64,000 bases of DNA from Bacteroides sp. (lineage in GTDB: Bacteria; Bacteroidota; Bacteroidia; Bacteroidales; Bacteroidaceae). The notes under the pieces were generated by a model that saw nothing but the letters and a program-made list of their open reading frames with translations, made no database searches and had not been told where the DNA came from. Of the stretch, positions 8,005-16,301 are shown piece after piece (the first letter of the stretch is position 1; the number at the start of each line of letters is the position of its first letter). The stretch covers positions 224,637 to 288,636 of the forward strand of contig JAJQDI010000015.1 of assembly GCA_021202275.1 (NCBI GenBank), given 5' to 3'. Position numbers and translations under genes: made by a program.

Positions 8005-10470
8005 TTAAAGTAAATTGTTCAGACGCATTTCGAGGTCATTTTCGTCTACACACATCACCTGACGCGCCTTGCTTCCTTCACTCGGGCCTACAATACCGGC
8101 CTTCTCCAATTGGTCCATGATGCGTCCGGCACGGTTGTAGCCGATAGAGAATTTGCGTTGTATCAACGATGTAGATCCCTGCTGATGGATCACCACCAGA
8201 CGGGCTGCATCTTCGAACATGGGATCCAGCCGGGTCATATCCACATCCAGGTCACTGGTCTCCCCTTCCGCCACATATTCGGGCAGGGCAAAAGCGGTAG
8301 GATATCCCTGCTGCTTTTTGATATGCTGAGTGATCAACTCCACTTCCGGAGTATTAATAAAAGCACACTGTACACGCACCGGATCGGCCCCTTGCAGGAA
8401 GAGCATATCTCCGCGTCCGATCAGCTGGTTGGCTCCCGGACGATCGAGAATGGTACGGGAGTCCATCATGGCCGATACACGGAACGCCACACGGGCCGGG
8501 AAGTTGGCCTTGATGGTACCCGTGATGATATTGGTGGTCGGACGTTGCGTAGCAATGATCATGTGAATACCAATGGCACGCGCCAGCTGGGCAATGCGCG
8601 CGATAGGCAATTCGATCTCTTTACCCGCCGTCATGATCAGGTCCCCGAACTCATCGATGACCACCACGATATAAGGCATGTACTTATGCCCCTTTTCCGG
8701 ATTGAGACGCCGGTTAATAAACTTCTCATTATACTCTTTGATATTACGCACATGAGCCATTTTCAACAGGTCGTACCGGCTATCCATTTCCACACAGATC
8801 GAGTTGAGGGTCTGCACCACTTTCGTTACATCGGTGATGATCGGCTCTTCTTCATCCGGCAACTTAGCCAGGTAGTGTTTCTCAATATCCGAATAGATAC
8901 TGAACTCTACTTTCTTAGGGTCTATCAGTACGAACTTGAGTTCGGCCGGATGTTTCTTATATAATAAGGAAGTAATGATGGCATTCAGCCCCACGGATTT
9001 ACCCTGTCCGGTGGCTCCCGCAACCAGTACATGCGGCATCTTGCAGAGGTCTACCATGAATACCTCGTTGGTGATGGTCTTACCCAGAGCGATAGGCAGA
9101 TCAAAAGTAGACTCCTGGAATTTCTTACTGCCTATGATGGACTGGCCGGATACGATCTTGGGATTGGAGTTGGGAACCTCGATCCCGATGGTTCCCTTTC
9201 CGGGTATCGGCGCGATGATACGGATGCCCAACGCAGAAAGGCTTAGCGCGATATCATCTTCCAGCCCACGGATCTTGGAGATACGTACTCCCTGTTCGGG
9301 AGTGATCTCGTACAGTGTAACGGTAGGACCTACCGTAGCCTTGATCGTACTGATCTCGATCCCGAAGCTACGCAGCGTATTGATGATCTTATCCTTATTG
9401 GCCTTCTGCTCCTCCATGTTGATGGTAGGCTCGTTGTTCTCATAATGCTTCATCAGGTCGATACCGGGAAAGCGATAGTTCTCCAGATCCAATTTCGGAT
9501 TATAAGGCTCCAGTGTACCCTGATAATTTTCATCCTCCGCGGCAGCTTCTATCTCGAAACAGGGTTCCTTCTCTTCATCCTCCTCCTTCAAACCTGGTTT
9601 GACAGGAGTAACCATCGGTTCGGCACGTTGTACCGGGTCGAAGCTAAGGGTGATATCTTCTGTAGGAAGTACAGATTCCGGTTGCTCCGGCGTCAGGCCG
9701 TCGTCCAATGTAAAAGACACCGGAGATTCTTCGACAGGAACATAGGGAGAAGTTCCGTTTTCCTCTTCGTCCGACGCATGCTCATCCGCAGCCGGATCCG
9801 GCTGCGATATATCTTCCGTAGAAGTCTGCCGGGGGTTACGCTTCATAAAACTCAGAGACAATAACTTACGCAGCCAGATGATGGTACGCGCGCTCAGGTA
9901 GATAAAGAAACAAAGTGCCGTGGTCAATAAAAGCAACCACACTCCCGGTATACCGATCTGCGAAACCAGCCAGTTGCTCACATTGTATCCGTGCATTCCT
10001 CCCAGATAGAGGAAAGAATTGTCGTAGTACCCCTTAAAAGCAAATCCCAGAAAGACAGAGAACCAGATCAGCGCCAATGAACAACCGATGAACCAACGCC
10101 AGAGCCGGAAAGCCCGTACACGCATCAGCTTCAACCCGGCAACCGCCAGAAAAAGCAAGATGAAATAGGCCGAAACCCCAAAGCAATCATTGATGAGGTA
10201 ACTGGCCAGTTGCGCTCCACGCGATCCGGCATAATTCTGTACCCTGTTGTCCGTAGAAGCCAGTTCCTGCGGATCGCCACTATCCAGTATGCTCTGATCC
10301 GCTGCTCCTGTAAAGAAAAAAGAAGAGAAGGCCAGAAGCAGGTATACCGAGAAAATGACCAGGACCAGCCCTACGACAAACTGGATCGTCTCGTTCCTGA
10401 AAATTGCGAAAAGTCTGAAAGAGGAAAACCGTTTTTTCTCCGGTTCTTTATCTGATTTCTTTTTTGCCAT
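8005..10470 (-). CDS. ftsK: DNA translocase FtsK
   Basis: An 821-residue protein of the division septum that pumps chromosomal DNA and helps resolve dimers. Four membrane segments lie in about the first 195 residues (near 30-55, 95-115, 125-145, 170-195). A low-complexity acidic linker runs to about 310. The RecA-like motor follows, with Walker A GATGQGKSVG near residue 485 and Walker B VVVIDEFGDL. The C-terminal winged helix (gamma domain) has FSIGYNRAGRIMDQLEKAGI. It is the first gene of the ftsK-lolA-trxB set. Confidence 0.97.
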   Translation of the reverse strand: MAKKKSDKEPEKKRFSSFRLFAIFRNETIQFVVGLVLVIFSVYLLLAFSSFFFTGAADQSILDSGDPQELASTDNRVQNYAGSRGAQLASYLINDCFGVSAYFILLFLAVAGLKLMRVRAFRLWRWFIGCSLALIWFSVFLGFAFKGYYDNSFLYLGGMHGYNVSNWLVSQIGIPGVWLLLLTTALCFFIYLSARTIIWLRKLLSLSFMKRNPRQTSTEDISQPDPAADEHASDEEENGTSPYVPVEESPVSFTLDDGLTPEQPESVLPTEDITLSFDPVQRAEPMVTPVKPGLKEEDEEKEPCFEIEAAAEDENYQGTLEPYNPKLDLENYRFPGIDLMKHYENNEPTINMEEQKANKDKIINTLRSFGIEISTIKATVGPTVTLYEITPEQGVRISKIRGLEDDIALSLSALGIRIIAPIPGKGTIGIEVPNSNPKIVSGQSIIGSKKFQESTFDLPIALGKTITNEVFMVDLCKMPHVLVAGATGQGKSVGLNAIITSLLYKKHPAELKFVLIDPKKVEFSIYSDIEKHYLAKLPDEEEPIITDVTKVVQTLNSICVEMDSRYDLLKMAHVRNIKEYNEKFINRRLNPEKGHKYMPYIVVVIDEFGDLIMTAGKEIELPIARIAQLARAIGIHMIIATQRPTTNIITGTIKANFPARVAFRVSAMMDSRTILDRPGANQLIGRGDMLFLQGADPVRVQCAFINTPEVELITQHIKKQQGYPTAFALPEYVAEGETSDLDVDMTRLDPMFEDAARLVVIHQQGSTSLIQRKFSIGYNRAGRIMDQLEKAGIVGPSEGSKARQVMCVDENDLEMRLNNLL

Positions 10471-10776
10471 GAATCAATGTTGCCTGTTTAGAAAATACCA
10501 TAGTGCAAAAGTAATAAAAAAACAATTGCTCCCTGCCACAAAAAACAGTTTAAGGATTTATATGGAATTTACGATTTACAGATGTACGATTTACGGATTA
10601 CGGATTACGACTCCTGTGGCGTGGCTTCGCAGGCAATTCCCATCGCAAATGGGATGTGGCTTTGCCGACCGTTAGTCCATTAAATCATAAATCAGTAAAT
10701 ATCTTCTTTGAAAATCCTAACTGCTACTCAAGGTTTCGCTACTTTTTTTTACCTTTGCGTTTCAATCAAAAAATGT
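10471..10776. repeat. ftsK-DUF5063 gap with family I repeat words
   Basis: 10557-10612 holds several ATTTACGATTTAC and GGATTACGGATTACG words, followed by the GC-rich TGGCGTGGCTTCGC and, at 10683-10700, AATCATAAATCAGTAAAT as the opposite end. It looks like a degenerate, inverted-end repeat of about 145 bases. No gene is seen. Confidence 0.45.
10750..10757 (+). promoter_or_regulatory. -7 box for the DUF5063 operon
   Basis: TACCTTTG fits TAnnTTTG. Its position means the in-frame start codon at 10708 lies upstream of the promoter and cannot be used, which supports the ATG at 10777. Confidence 0.55.
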
Positions 10777-11343
10777 ATGAAAACAGAAAGTCAGGTTATA
10801 TTTGACAGGAACACCATTGAATTTGTGACAGTAGCCGCCGAGTTTTGCGGCTTTCTGGAACGCGCGGAAGGTATAGACAGACATACCTTTGTGGATACGA
10901 GCCTGAAGATATTACCCCTTCTCTACCTGAAAGCCGCTCTGCTTCCCCACGTGGAAATGCTGGGTGAGGAAGCCCCGGAGACCTATGTAACGGAGGAGAT
11001 ATACGAGATACTGCGCATAAACATTGCTTCCGTACTGGCCGGGAAGGACGATTACCTGGAGGTATTTCTTCCGGAAATGGCTTACAGCGATCAACCGATC
11101 AAAAAATGTATCTCCGAAGACCTGGCCGATATATACCAGGATATCAAAGATTTTATTTTCGTCTTCCAGCTGGGTCTGAATGAAACCATGAATGATGCCC
11201 TGTACCTGTGCAAGGAAAACTTTGGCATGCTCTGGGGACAAAAGCTGGTGAACACCCTGCGGGCCCTGCATGATGTGAGATACCATACGGAAGACGATGA
11301 ACACGAATGTGACGATGACTGTGATTGCCACAATCACGAATGA
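10777..11343 (+). CDS. DUF5063 domain-containing protein
   Basis: A 188-residue, mostly helical cytoplasmic protein without a known reaction. The body matches the DUF5063 pattern (EFVTVAAEFCGFLERAE near the N-terminus, QLGLNETMNDALYLC and WGQKLVNTLRALHD later). The last 20 or so residues are a tail rich in Asp, Glu, His and Cys (HECDDDCDCHNHE) that could bind a metal ion; this is inference. The start was chosen because the only good promoter box is at 10750-10757. The following exonuclease gene begins 13 bases after the stop, which suggests co-transcription with it. Confidence 0.8.
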   Translation: MKTESQVIFDRNTIEFVTVAAEFCGFLERAEGIDRHTFVDTSLKILPLLYLKAALLPHVEMLGEEAPETYVTEEIYEILRINIASVLAGKDDYLEVFLPEMAYSDQPIKKCISEDLADIYQDIKDFIFVFQLGLNETMNDALYLCKENFGMLWGQKLVNTLRALHDVRYHTEDDEHECDDDCDCHNHE

Positions 11344-11356
11344 GAGAACCAGACAT

Positions 11357-12010
11357 ATGATTATCAAACGAAGTATAACCAAAGAAGATATCAGAGACTT
11401 GCCCAAGGCGGCCTTCCCGGGAAGAATATACGTCATCCATACGGAACAGGAGGCCCGGAAAGCCGTAGACTATCTGAAAAGTTGTAAGGTAGTAGGGATC
11501 GACAGCGAAACACGTCCCTCTTTCACCAAAGGACAGATCAACAAAGTAGGTCTGCTGCAAATATCTTCCGACGAAAATTGTTTTCTTTTCAGGCTCAACC
11601 ACACCGGACTTATACAGCCGATCATCGACCTGCTGGAAGACCCGGAGCTGCTGAAAGTGGGCCTTTCGCTGCACGACGACTTTAAGATGTTGTACAAACG
11701 CGCGTCTTTCACTCCGGAAGGATGTGTGGAGTTGCAGCACTATGTAGATCAGTTCGGGATCTCGGACAAGAGCCTGCAGAAAATATATGGTATCCTCTTC
11801 GGAGAGAAGATATCCAAGACACAACGATTGTCCAACTGGGAGGCAGATATCCTTACCGATAAACAAAAGGTATATGCCGCGACCGACGCGTGGGCTTGCC
11901 TGCAGATATACAACCGCCTGGAAGATCTGAAAAAAAGTGGTGACTACCAGCTGGAGCCCGTTCCTGTAGCCATTCCCGCCACACAGGAGGTACGCTCCGA
12001 TGCTCCCTGA
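11357..12010 (+). CDS. 3'-5' exonuclease of the RNase D / DEDD family
   Basis: A 217-residue nuclease domain protein. Exo I motif is VVGIDSETRP (Asp and Glu metal ligands), Exo II is KVGLSLHDDF and Exo III is near YAATDAWACLQIY (Tyr/Asp), the DEDDy order found in RNase D-like enzymes. It lacks the HRDC domains of full-length RNase D, so it is a single-domain member that trims RNA or DNA 3' ends. The ATG at 11357 is preferred over one at 11297, which would overlap the previous gene by 47 bases. It overlaps the next possible start at 12010 by one base (TGATG). Confidence 0.88.
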   Translation: MIIKRSITKEDIRDLPKAAFPGRIYVIHTEQEARKAVDYLKSCKVVGIDSETRPSFTKGQINKVGLLQISSDENCFLFRLNHTGLIQPIIDLLEDPELLKVGLSLHDDFKMLYKRASFTPEGCVELQHYVDQFGISDKSLQKIYGILFGEKISKTQRLSNWEADILTDKQKVYAATDAWACLQIYNRLEDLKKSGDYQLEPVPVAIPATQEVRSDAP

Positions 12011-13221
12011 TGTCCCTAACCCTAAAATGTAACCGCATGACTTATCCTAAAGTATATCTCAAACCCGGCAAAGAAGAATCGCTGAAAAGATTTCATCCCT
12101 GGATTTTCTCAGGTGCCATCGCGCGCATGGAAAGCATCCCGGAAGAGGGAGAAGTGGTAGAAGTATATACCAGCCGCAAAGAATTTATCGCTCTGGGTCA
12201 TTACCAGATCGGGAGTATTGCTATACGGGTACTGTCTTTCCGACAGGAACCTATCGACAGGGAGTTCTGGAAACGTAAACTGAATATCGCGCTGCAATTG
12301 CGCACCAGTATAGGGGTAGCCGGACGTGCCGACAACAATACCTATCGCCTGGTGCATGGAGAAGGAGACAACCTGCCCGGACTGGTGATCGATGTATATG
12401 CGCACACAGCGGTGATGCAGGCGCATTCTGCCGGTATGCACCTGGATCGTATGGAGATTGCGGAGGCCCTTGCCGAAGTGATGGGAGACAGCATTCGGAA
12501 CATCTACTACAAATCGGAAACCACCTTGCCCTACAAAGCCGATCTCTTTCCGGAAAATGGTTTCCTGAAAGGAGGAAGCAGCGACAACATGGCTACGGAG
12601 AATGGGCTGAAATTCCATGTAGACTGGCTGAAAGGACAGAAAACCGGTTTTTTTGTAGATCAGCGGGAAAACCGCGCGTTGCTTGAACGCTACTCCCACG
12701 ATCGCTCCGTACTGAATATGTTCTGCTACACCGGTGGATTCTCTTTTTATGCCATGCGCGGAGGAGCCAGACTGGTGCATTCGGTAGACAGTTCTGCCAA
12801 AGCCGTAGACCTGACCAACAAAAACGTAGCGTTGAACTTCCCGGGCGATCCCCGCCACGAAGCCTACGCAGAAGACGCGTTCAAATACCTGGATCGTATG
12901 GGTCACCAATACGACCTTATTGTCCTGGACCCTCCCGCATTTGCCAAGCACAAAGACGCGTTGCGCAACGCTTTGCAGGGCTATCGCAAACTGAACGCGA
13001 AAGCCTTTGAAAAGATCAGGCCCGGAGGTATCCTGTTTACCTTCTCCTGCTCACAGGTAGTGACCAAAGAGAATTTCCGCACCTCTGTCTTCACGGCTGC
13101 CGCCATGTCGGGACGCAGCGTACGCATCCTCCACCAACTAACCCAGCCGGCAGACCATCCGGTGAACATTTACCATCCCGAAGGGGAATATCTCAAAGGC
13201 CTGGTGCTGTATGTGGAATAG
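12010..13221 (+). CDS. Class I SAM-dependent rRNA methyltransferase (RlmI-like)
   Basis: A protein of 403 residues (394 from the alternative ATG at 12037). It has an N-terminal PUA domain (KVYLKPGKE, HPWIFSGAI), a central EEHD-like region and a C-terminal Rossmann methyltransferase with VLNMFCYTGGFSFYA (SAM site) and the catalytic-loop pattern VLDPPAFAKHK. The set resembles RlmI/RlmK, which make 5-methylcytosine in 23S rRNA; the exact target base is inferred. The start at 12010 overlaps the previous stop, and family N-termini fit either start. It is probably the last gene of the transcript begun near 10763. Confidence 0.9.
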   Translation: MSLTLKCNRMTYPKVYLKPGKEESLKRFHPWIFSGAIARMESIPEEGEVVEVYTSRKEFIALGHYQIGSIAIRVLSFRQEPIDREFWKRKLNIALQLRTSIGVAGRADNNTYRLVHGEGDNLPGLVIDVYAHTAVMQAHSAGMHLDRMEIAEALAEVMGDSIRNIYYKSETTLPYKADLFPENGFLKGGSSDNMATENGLKFHVDWLKGQKTGFFVDQRENRALLERYSHDRSVLNMFCYTGGFSFYAMRGGARLVHSVDSSAKAVDLTNKNVALNFPGDPRHEAYAEDAFKYLDRMGHQYDLIVLDPPAFAKHKDALRNALQGYRKLNAKAFEKIRPGGILFTFSCSQVVTKENFRTSVFTAAAMSGRSVRILHQLTQPADHPVNIYHPEGEYLKGLVLYVE

Positions 13222-13298
13222 GAAGCACACAGGCAGGGCTAGACCGGAATAAAGTTAATAAAGATTAATAAATAGAAGATTTATGCCGAAAAGCTATG

Positions 13299-13325
13299 TT
13301 GTATAACATAAAACACTTACATTTG
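13299..13325 (+). promoter_or_regulatory. Promoter of small RNA copy 1
   Basis: The -7 box TACATTTG is at 13318-13325, with a TTG at 13299-13301. The 16-base spacer is short for this promoter type. The -7 box and the following CAATGTG are conserved in the second copy. Confidence 0.5.
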
Positions 13326-13330
13326 CAATG

Positions 13331-13396
13331 TGTTTTTCATGGTATTAGATTTAAGGTTAATAAAGATTGGTTGTCGAGATGACAATCAATTTTTTT
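13331..13396 (+). ncRNA. Small RNA, copy 1 of a paralogous pair
   Basis: An RNA of about 66 bases is predicted by three signs: an upstream -7 box, a 32-base 5' segment (13329-13360) identical at 31 positions to the copy at 19946-20010, and a terminator. The shared segment includes GTTTTTCATGG, TATTAGATTT and AAGGTTAA. The terminator is a 10-bp stem (13366-13375 with 13381-13390, one G-U pair, loop GAGAT) followed by seven T. The stem sequence differs from copy 2 while the 5' part is conserved, which is the pattern of a trans-acting sRNA family with a constant 5' seed. It may belong to the paralogous sRNA families described in Bacteroides, but I cannot confirm this by memory. It sits in the rlmI-like/nupG-like gap. 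Confidence 0.7.
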
Positions 13397-13579
13397 GTAC
13401 CTACCCCAAATCGTTGAGTATCTCAAGCCTTCCACATATGAACAGGTATCCGCAAAACATTCCCTATTTCCTGAAAAACCAACCGGTTTGCAGGTTCTCT
13501 GCCAGCTGAATATATACTCTTTGCAGCGTTTAGCGTATGCATTTTTCATTCGGAATGCACATTAATCAAGATTTTTATG

Positions 13580-13588
13580 TAAGTTTGC
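13580..13588 (+). promoter_or_regulatory. -7 box for the nucleoside transporter operon
   Basis: TAAGTTTGC fits TAnnTTTG, about 55 bases before the ATG at 13643. No clear -33 element is visible. 13400-13575 has no gene. Confidence 0.45.
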
Positions 13589-13642
13589 ATATACATTATT
13601 CATATTCAAACACAACTAAAATTTACATTAAAGCTTAATACC

Positions 13643-14920
13643 ATGAGCATCAAATTTCGATTAATCATCATGAATTTCCTCCAGTATTTTATCTGGGGTT
13701 CATGGCTTATTTCACTGGGTAGTTATGTGGGTAATGCCTTGCACTTCGATGGGGTACAGATCGGAAGTTTCTTTGCCACAATGGGTATAGCCTCTCTCTT
13801 TATGCCCGGTATAATGGGCATTATTGCCGATCGCTGGATAGAAGCACAAAAACTACTGGGTATATCACACATCCTGGGTGCGGGATTCTTAATTGCCGCT
13901 TCGTTCCAGACCGAATATATACCACTTTATACGTGTATGCTCCTCAGTGTAATGTTTTACATGCCAACCATCTCCCTAAGCAATACGGTGGCTTATAATG
14001 CTCTGGAAGAGAAAGGGCTTGATATTGTCAAAGACTTCCCGCCTATCAGGGTATGGGGTACGGTGGGATTTATCTGCGCCATGTGGGCAGTAGACTTTAC
14101 CGGCTTTAAACTCTCTGCCGCACAACTTTATCTGGCGGCAGGCGCAGCCCTGATGCTGGGCTTATACGCTTTCACCCTCCCCAGGTGCAAGATCGTTCCG
14201 GCTGTCGCAGGTGAACAGAAAACACTCGTCGACTCGCTCGGACTCAAAGCATTTGCCCTGTTCAAGGAGAAAAGAATGGCTATTTTCTTTATATTCTCCA
14301 TGCTTCTGGGTGCTGCCCTTCAGATCACTAACAGCTTCGGCGACCTGTTCCTGAGCAGTTTCAGTGCCATACCTGAATATGCCAACTCGTTCGGGGTCAA
14401 ACATTCGGTAGTACTTCTTTCCATATCGCAAATGTCAGAAACGTTGTTTATCCTGGCCATCCCTTTCTTTCTCAAAAAGTTCGGTATCAAGAGAGTCATG
14501 CTGATCAGTATGTTTGCCTGGGTGCTTCGTTTCGCTTTATTCGGACTGGGAGATCCCGGCCCGGGATTGTGGATGCTGATCCTGTCGATGATCGTGTACG
14601 GAATGGCATTTGATTTCTTCAACATTTCCGGTTCACTGTTTGTTGAGCAGAACACCAACCCTTCCATCCGTGCCAGTGCGCAGGGTGTATTTATGATCAT
14701 GACCAATGGAATTGGCGCGGTAGTAGGTTCTTATGGAGCAGGAATGGTTGTGAATCACTTTACGGAGATCAAAGAATTTTCCGGACAATTTTTCAGAGTA
14801 GGAGACTGGCCGGCCGCATGGTATATTTTCGCAGGTTATGCACTGGTTGTAGCCATCGTATTTGCTATCATATTCAAATATAAACACAACCCGCAGGAAG
14901 AAATAAAAGTGAACCATTGA
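13643..14920 (+). CDS. Nucleoside:H+ symporter, NupG-type MFS permease
   Basis: A 425-residue inner-membrane transporter with about twelve hydrophobic segments. The N-terminal pattern MNFLQYFIWGSWLISLGSY and the FFATMGIASLFMPGIMGIIADR segment are typical of the nucleoside:proton symporter (NHS/NupG, XapB) family, which imports nucleosides with protons. Substrate range is not decidable here. It is the first gene of a run in which the next gene starts within the stop codon (TGATG at 14918-14922). Confidence 0.88.
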   Translation: MSIKFRLIIMNFLQYFIWGSWLISLGSYVGNALHFDGVQIGSFFATMGIASLFMPGIMGIIADRWIEAQKLLGISHILGAGFLIAASFQTEYIPLYTCMLLSVMFYMPTISLSNTVAYNALEEKGLDIVKDFPPIRVWGTVGFICAMWAVDFTGFKLSAAQLYLAAGAALMLGLYAFTLPRCKIVPAVAGEQKTLVDSLGLKAFALFKEKRMAIFFIFSMLLGAALQITNSFGDLFLSSFSAIPEYANSFGVKHSVVLLSISQMSETLFILAIPFFLKKFGIKRVMLISMFAWVLRFALFGLGDPGPGLWMLILSMIVYGMAFDFFNISGSLFVEQNTNPSIRASAQGVFMIMTNGIGAVVGSYGAGMVVNHFTEIKEFSGQFFRVGDWPAAWYIFAGYALVVAIVFAIIFKYKHNPQEEIKVNH

Positions 14921-15465
14921 TGGAAAATAAAGTAGAACTGAAAGTCTTACATATATCCAACAGCCAGGCACAGGCAGGTGCCTACGCGATGATCCTGGGA
15001 GAGGTGGAAGGAAACCGCCAGCTCCCGATCATTATAGGACCTGCCGAAGCGCAGGCCACGGCCTTGTATCTGAAAGGGATACATCCGCCCCGCCCACTGA
15101 CGCACGATCTGTTTGCCACAACAGTCTCTGCACTGGGTAGTGAACTGCTCAGGATCTACATCTATAAAGCCATCGAAGGAGTATTCTACTCCTATATCTA
15201 CCTGAAAAAAGAGAATGATATCTTCCGGATCGACGCCCGCACTTCCGACGCGGTAGCATTGGCCATCCGTCTGAATGCCCCGATCTTCATCCCGGAAACC
15301 CTGCTCGAAAAGGAGTGCATACGGATGGAAGAAGAGAGGATCCGGGATCCGGAAGAAGAGAGTATGAGCCTGGAAGCGCTGAAAGAGGCATTGGAGAAGG
15401 CCGTAAAAGAAGAGAATTACGAACTGGCCTCTATATTAAGAGATAAAATAGTACAAAAAAAATAA
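14920..15465 (+). CDS. Bifunctional nuclease family protein with UVR motif
   Basis: A 181-residue protein. Residues about 5-130 form the DUF151/bifunctional nuclease domain (LPIIIGPAEAQATAL, RPLTHDLF, DARTSDAVALAIR), known in plants and bacteria as an RNase/DNase domain. The last 35 residues carry a UvrB/UvrC-type motif (LKEALEKAVKEENYELAS, LRDKI). That domain pair is common in Bacteroidetes. The ATG at 14920 overlaps the preceding stop codon, and rsmE starts one base after its own stop, so tight coupling in one operon is likely. The real substrate is unknown. Confidence 0.85.
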   Translation: MENKVELKVLHISNSQAQAGAYAMILGEVEGNRQLPIIIGPAEAQATALYLKGIHPPRPLTHDLFATTVSALGSELLRIYIYKAIEGVFYSYIYLKKENDIFRIDARTSDAVALAIRLNAPIFIPETLLEKECIRMEEERIRDPEEESMSLEALKEALEKAVKEENYELASILRDKIVQKK

Positions 15466-15466
15466 G

Positions 15467-16171
15467 ATGCATCTGTTTTACACACCCGATATAGAGACAG
15501 AAAAGGAACTGCCGGAAGAAGAGGCCCGACATTGCCTGCGGGTACTGCGTCTGGAAACGGGAGATACAGTAATGCTGGCAGATGGCAAAGGAAATTTCTT
15601 CCGGGCACAGATCGGTGCCACTACCTCCAGAAAGTGCGAAGTAGAGGTAATAGAGAAGATCGTACAACCTCCCCTGTGGAAAGGGCACCTGCATATCGCT
15701 ATGGCACCCACGAAAAACATGGAGCGCAACGAATGGTTTGCCGAGAAAGCGACAGAGATCGGTCTGGACGAACTCAGTCTGCTCCACTGCAGGTATTCGG
15801 AACGGAAGGCGGTAAAGACCGAACGCCTCAGGAAGATCCTGGTTTCCGCCATGAAGCAATCCCTGAAAGCGCGTCTTCCCCGTCTGAATGAGATGACAGA
15901 CTTTCAGTCGTTCCTGAAACAGGATGTCCCGGGACAGAAATTCATTGCTCATTGCTACCCCGGAGAAAAACCGTTCCTCCGGGAAGTATTGCAACCGGGA
16001 GACGCTACAGTACTTATCGGACCGGAAGGAGATTTCAGTGAAGAAGAAGTAGCCCAGGCAGTGGCAGCCGGCTTCCGCCCGGTGAGTCTGGGAAGATCAC
16101 GTTTACGTACGGAAACCGCTGCTCTGGTAGCTTGTCACCTGATGAATATGCGCAATCAGATCACAGAATAG
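15467..16171 (+). CDS. rsmE: 16S rRNA m3U1498 methyltransferase RsmE
   Basis: A 234-residue SPOUT-class methyltransferase that methylates N3 of U1498 in 16S rRNA with SAM. It has an N-terminal PUA-like part (HLFYTPDIE, HCLRVLRLETGD) and the C-terminal knot region with LIGPEGDFSEEE and SLGRSRLRTETAAL, the family's two signature motifs. Length is normal. It lies one base downstream of the nuclease gene, and a terminator-like hairpin follows. Confidence 0.95.
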   Translation: MHLFYTPDIETEKELPEEEARHCLRVLRLETGDTVMLADGKGNFFRAQIGATTSRKCEVEVIEKIVQPPLWKGHLHIAMAPTKNMERNEWFAEKATEIGLDELSLLHCRYSERKAVKTERLRKILVSAMKQSLKARLPRLNEMTDFQSFLKQDVPGQKFIAHCYPGEKPFLREVLQPGDATVLIGPEGDFSEEEVAQAVAAGFRPVSLGRSRLRTETAALVACHLMNMRNQITE

Positions 16172-16176
16172 AGGGC

Positions 16177-16195
16177 AAAACCCCCATCGGGTTTT
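16177..16195 (+). terminator. Weak terminator after rsmE
   Basis: AAAACCC pairs with GGGTTTT across the loop CCATC. The stem is only seven pairs and its T-run is part of the stem, so read-through into the DUF4836 gene is possible. Confidence 0.4.
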
Positions 16196-16301
16196 ACCTG
16201 TTCCTGCGGGAGATATATAGATCAGGGACAGCCCTGGACTGGGAGACAGGTCACCCCGATTTTACATACATGTTACGTATTACATTCTAAATAAATTGTC
16301 T

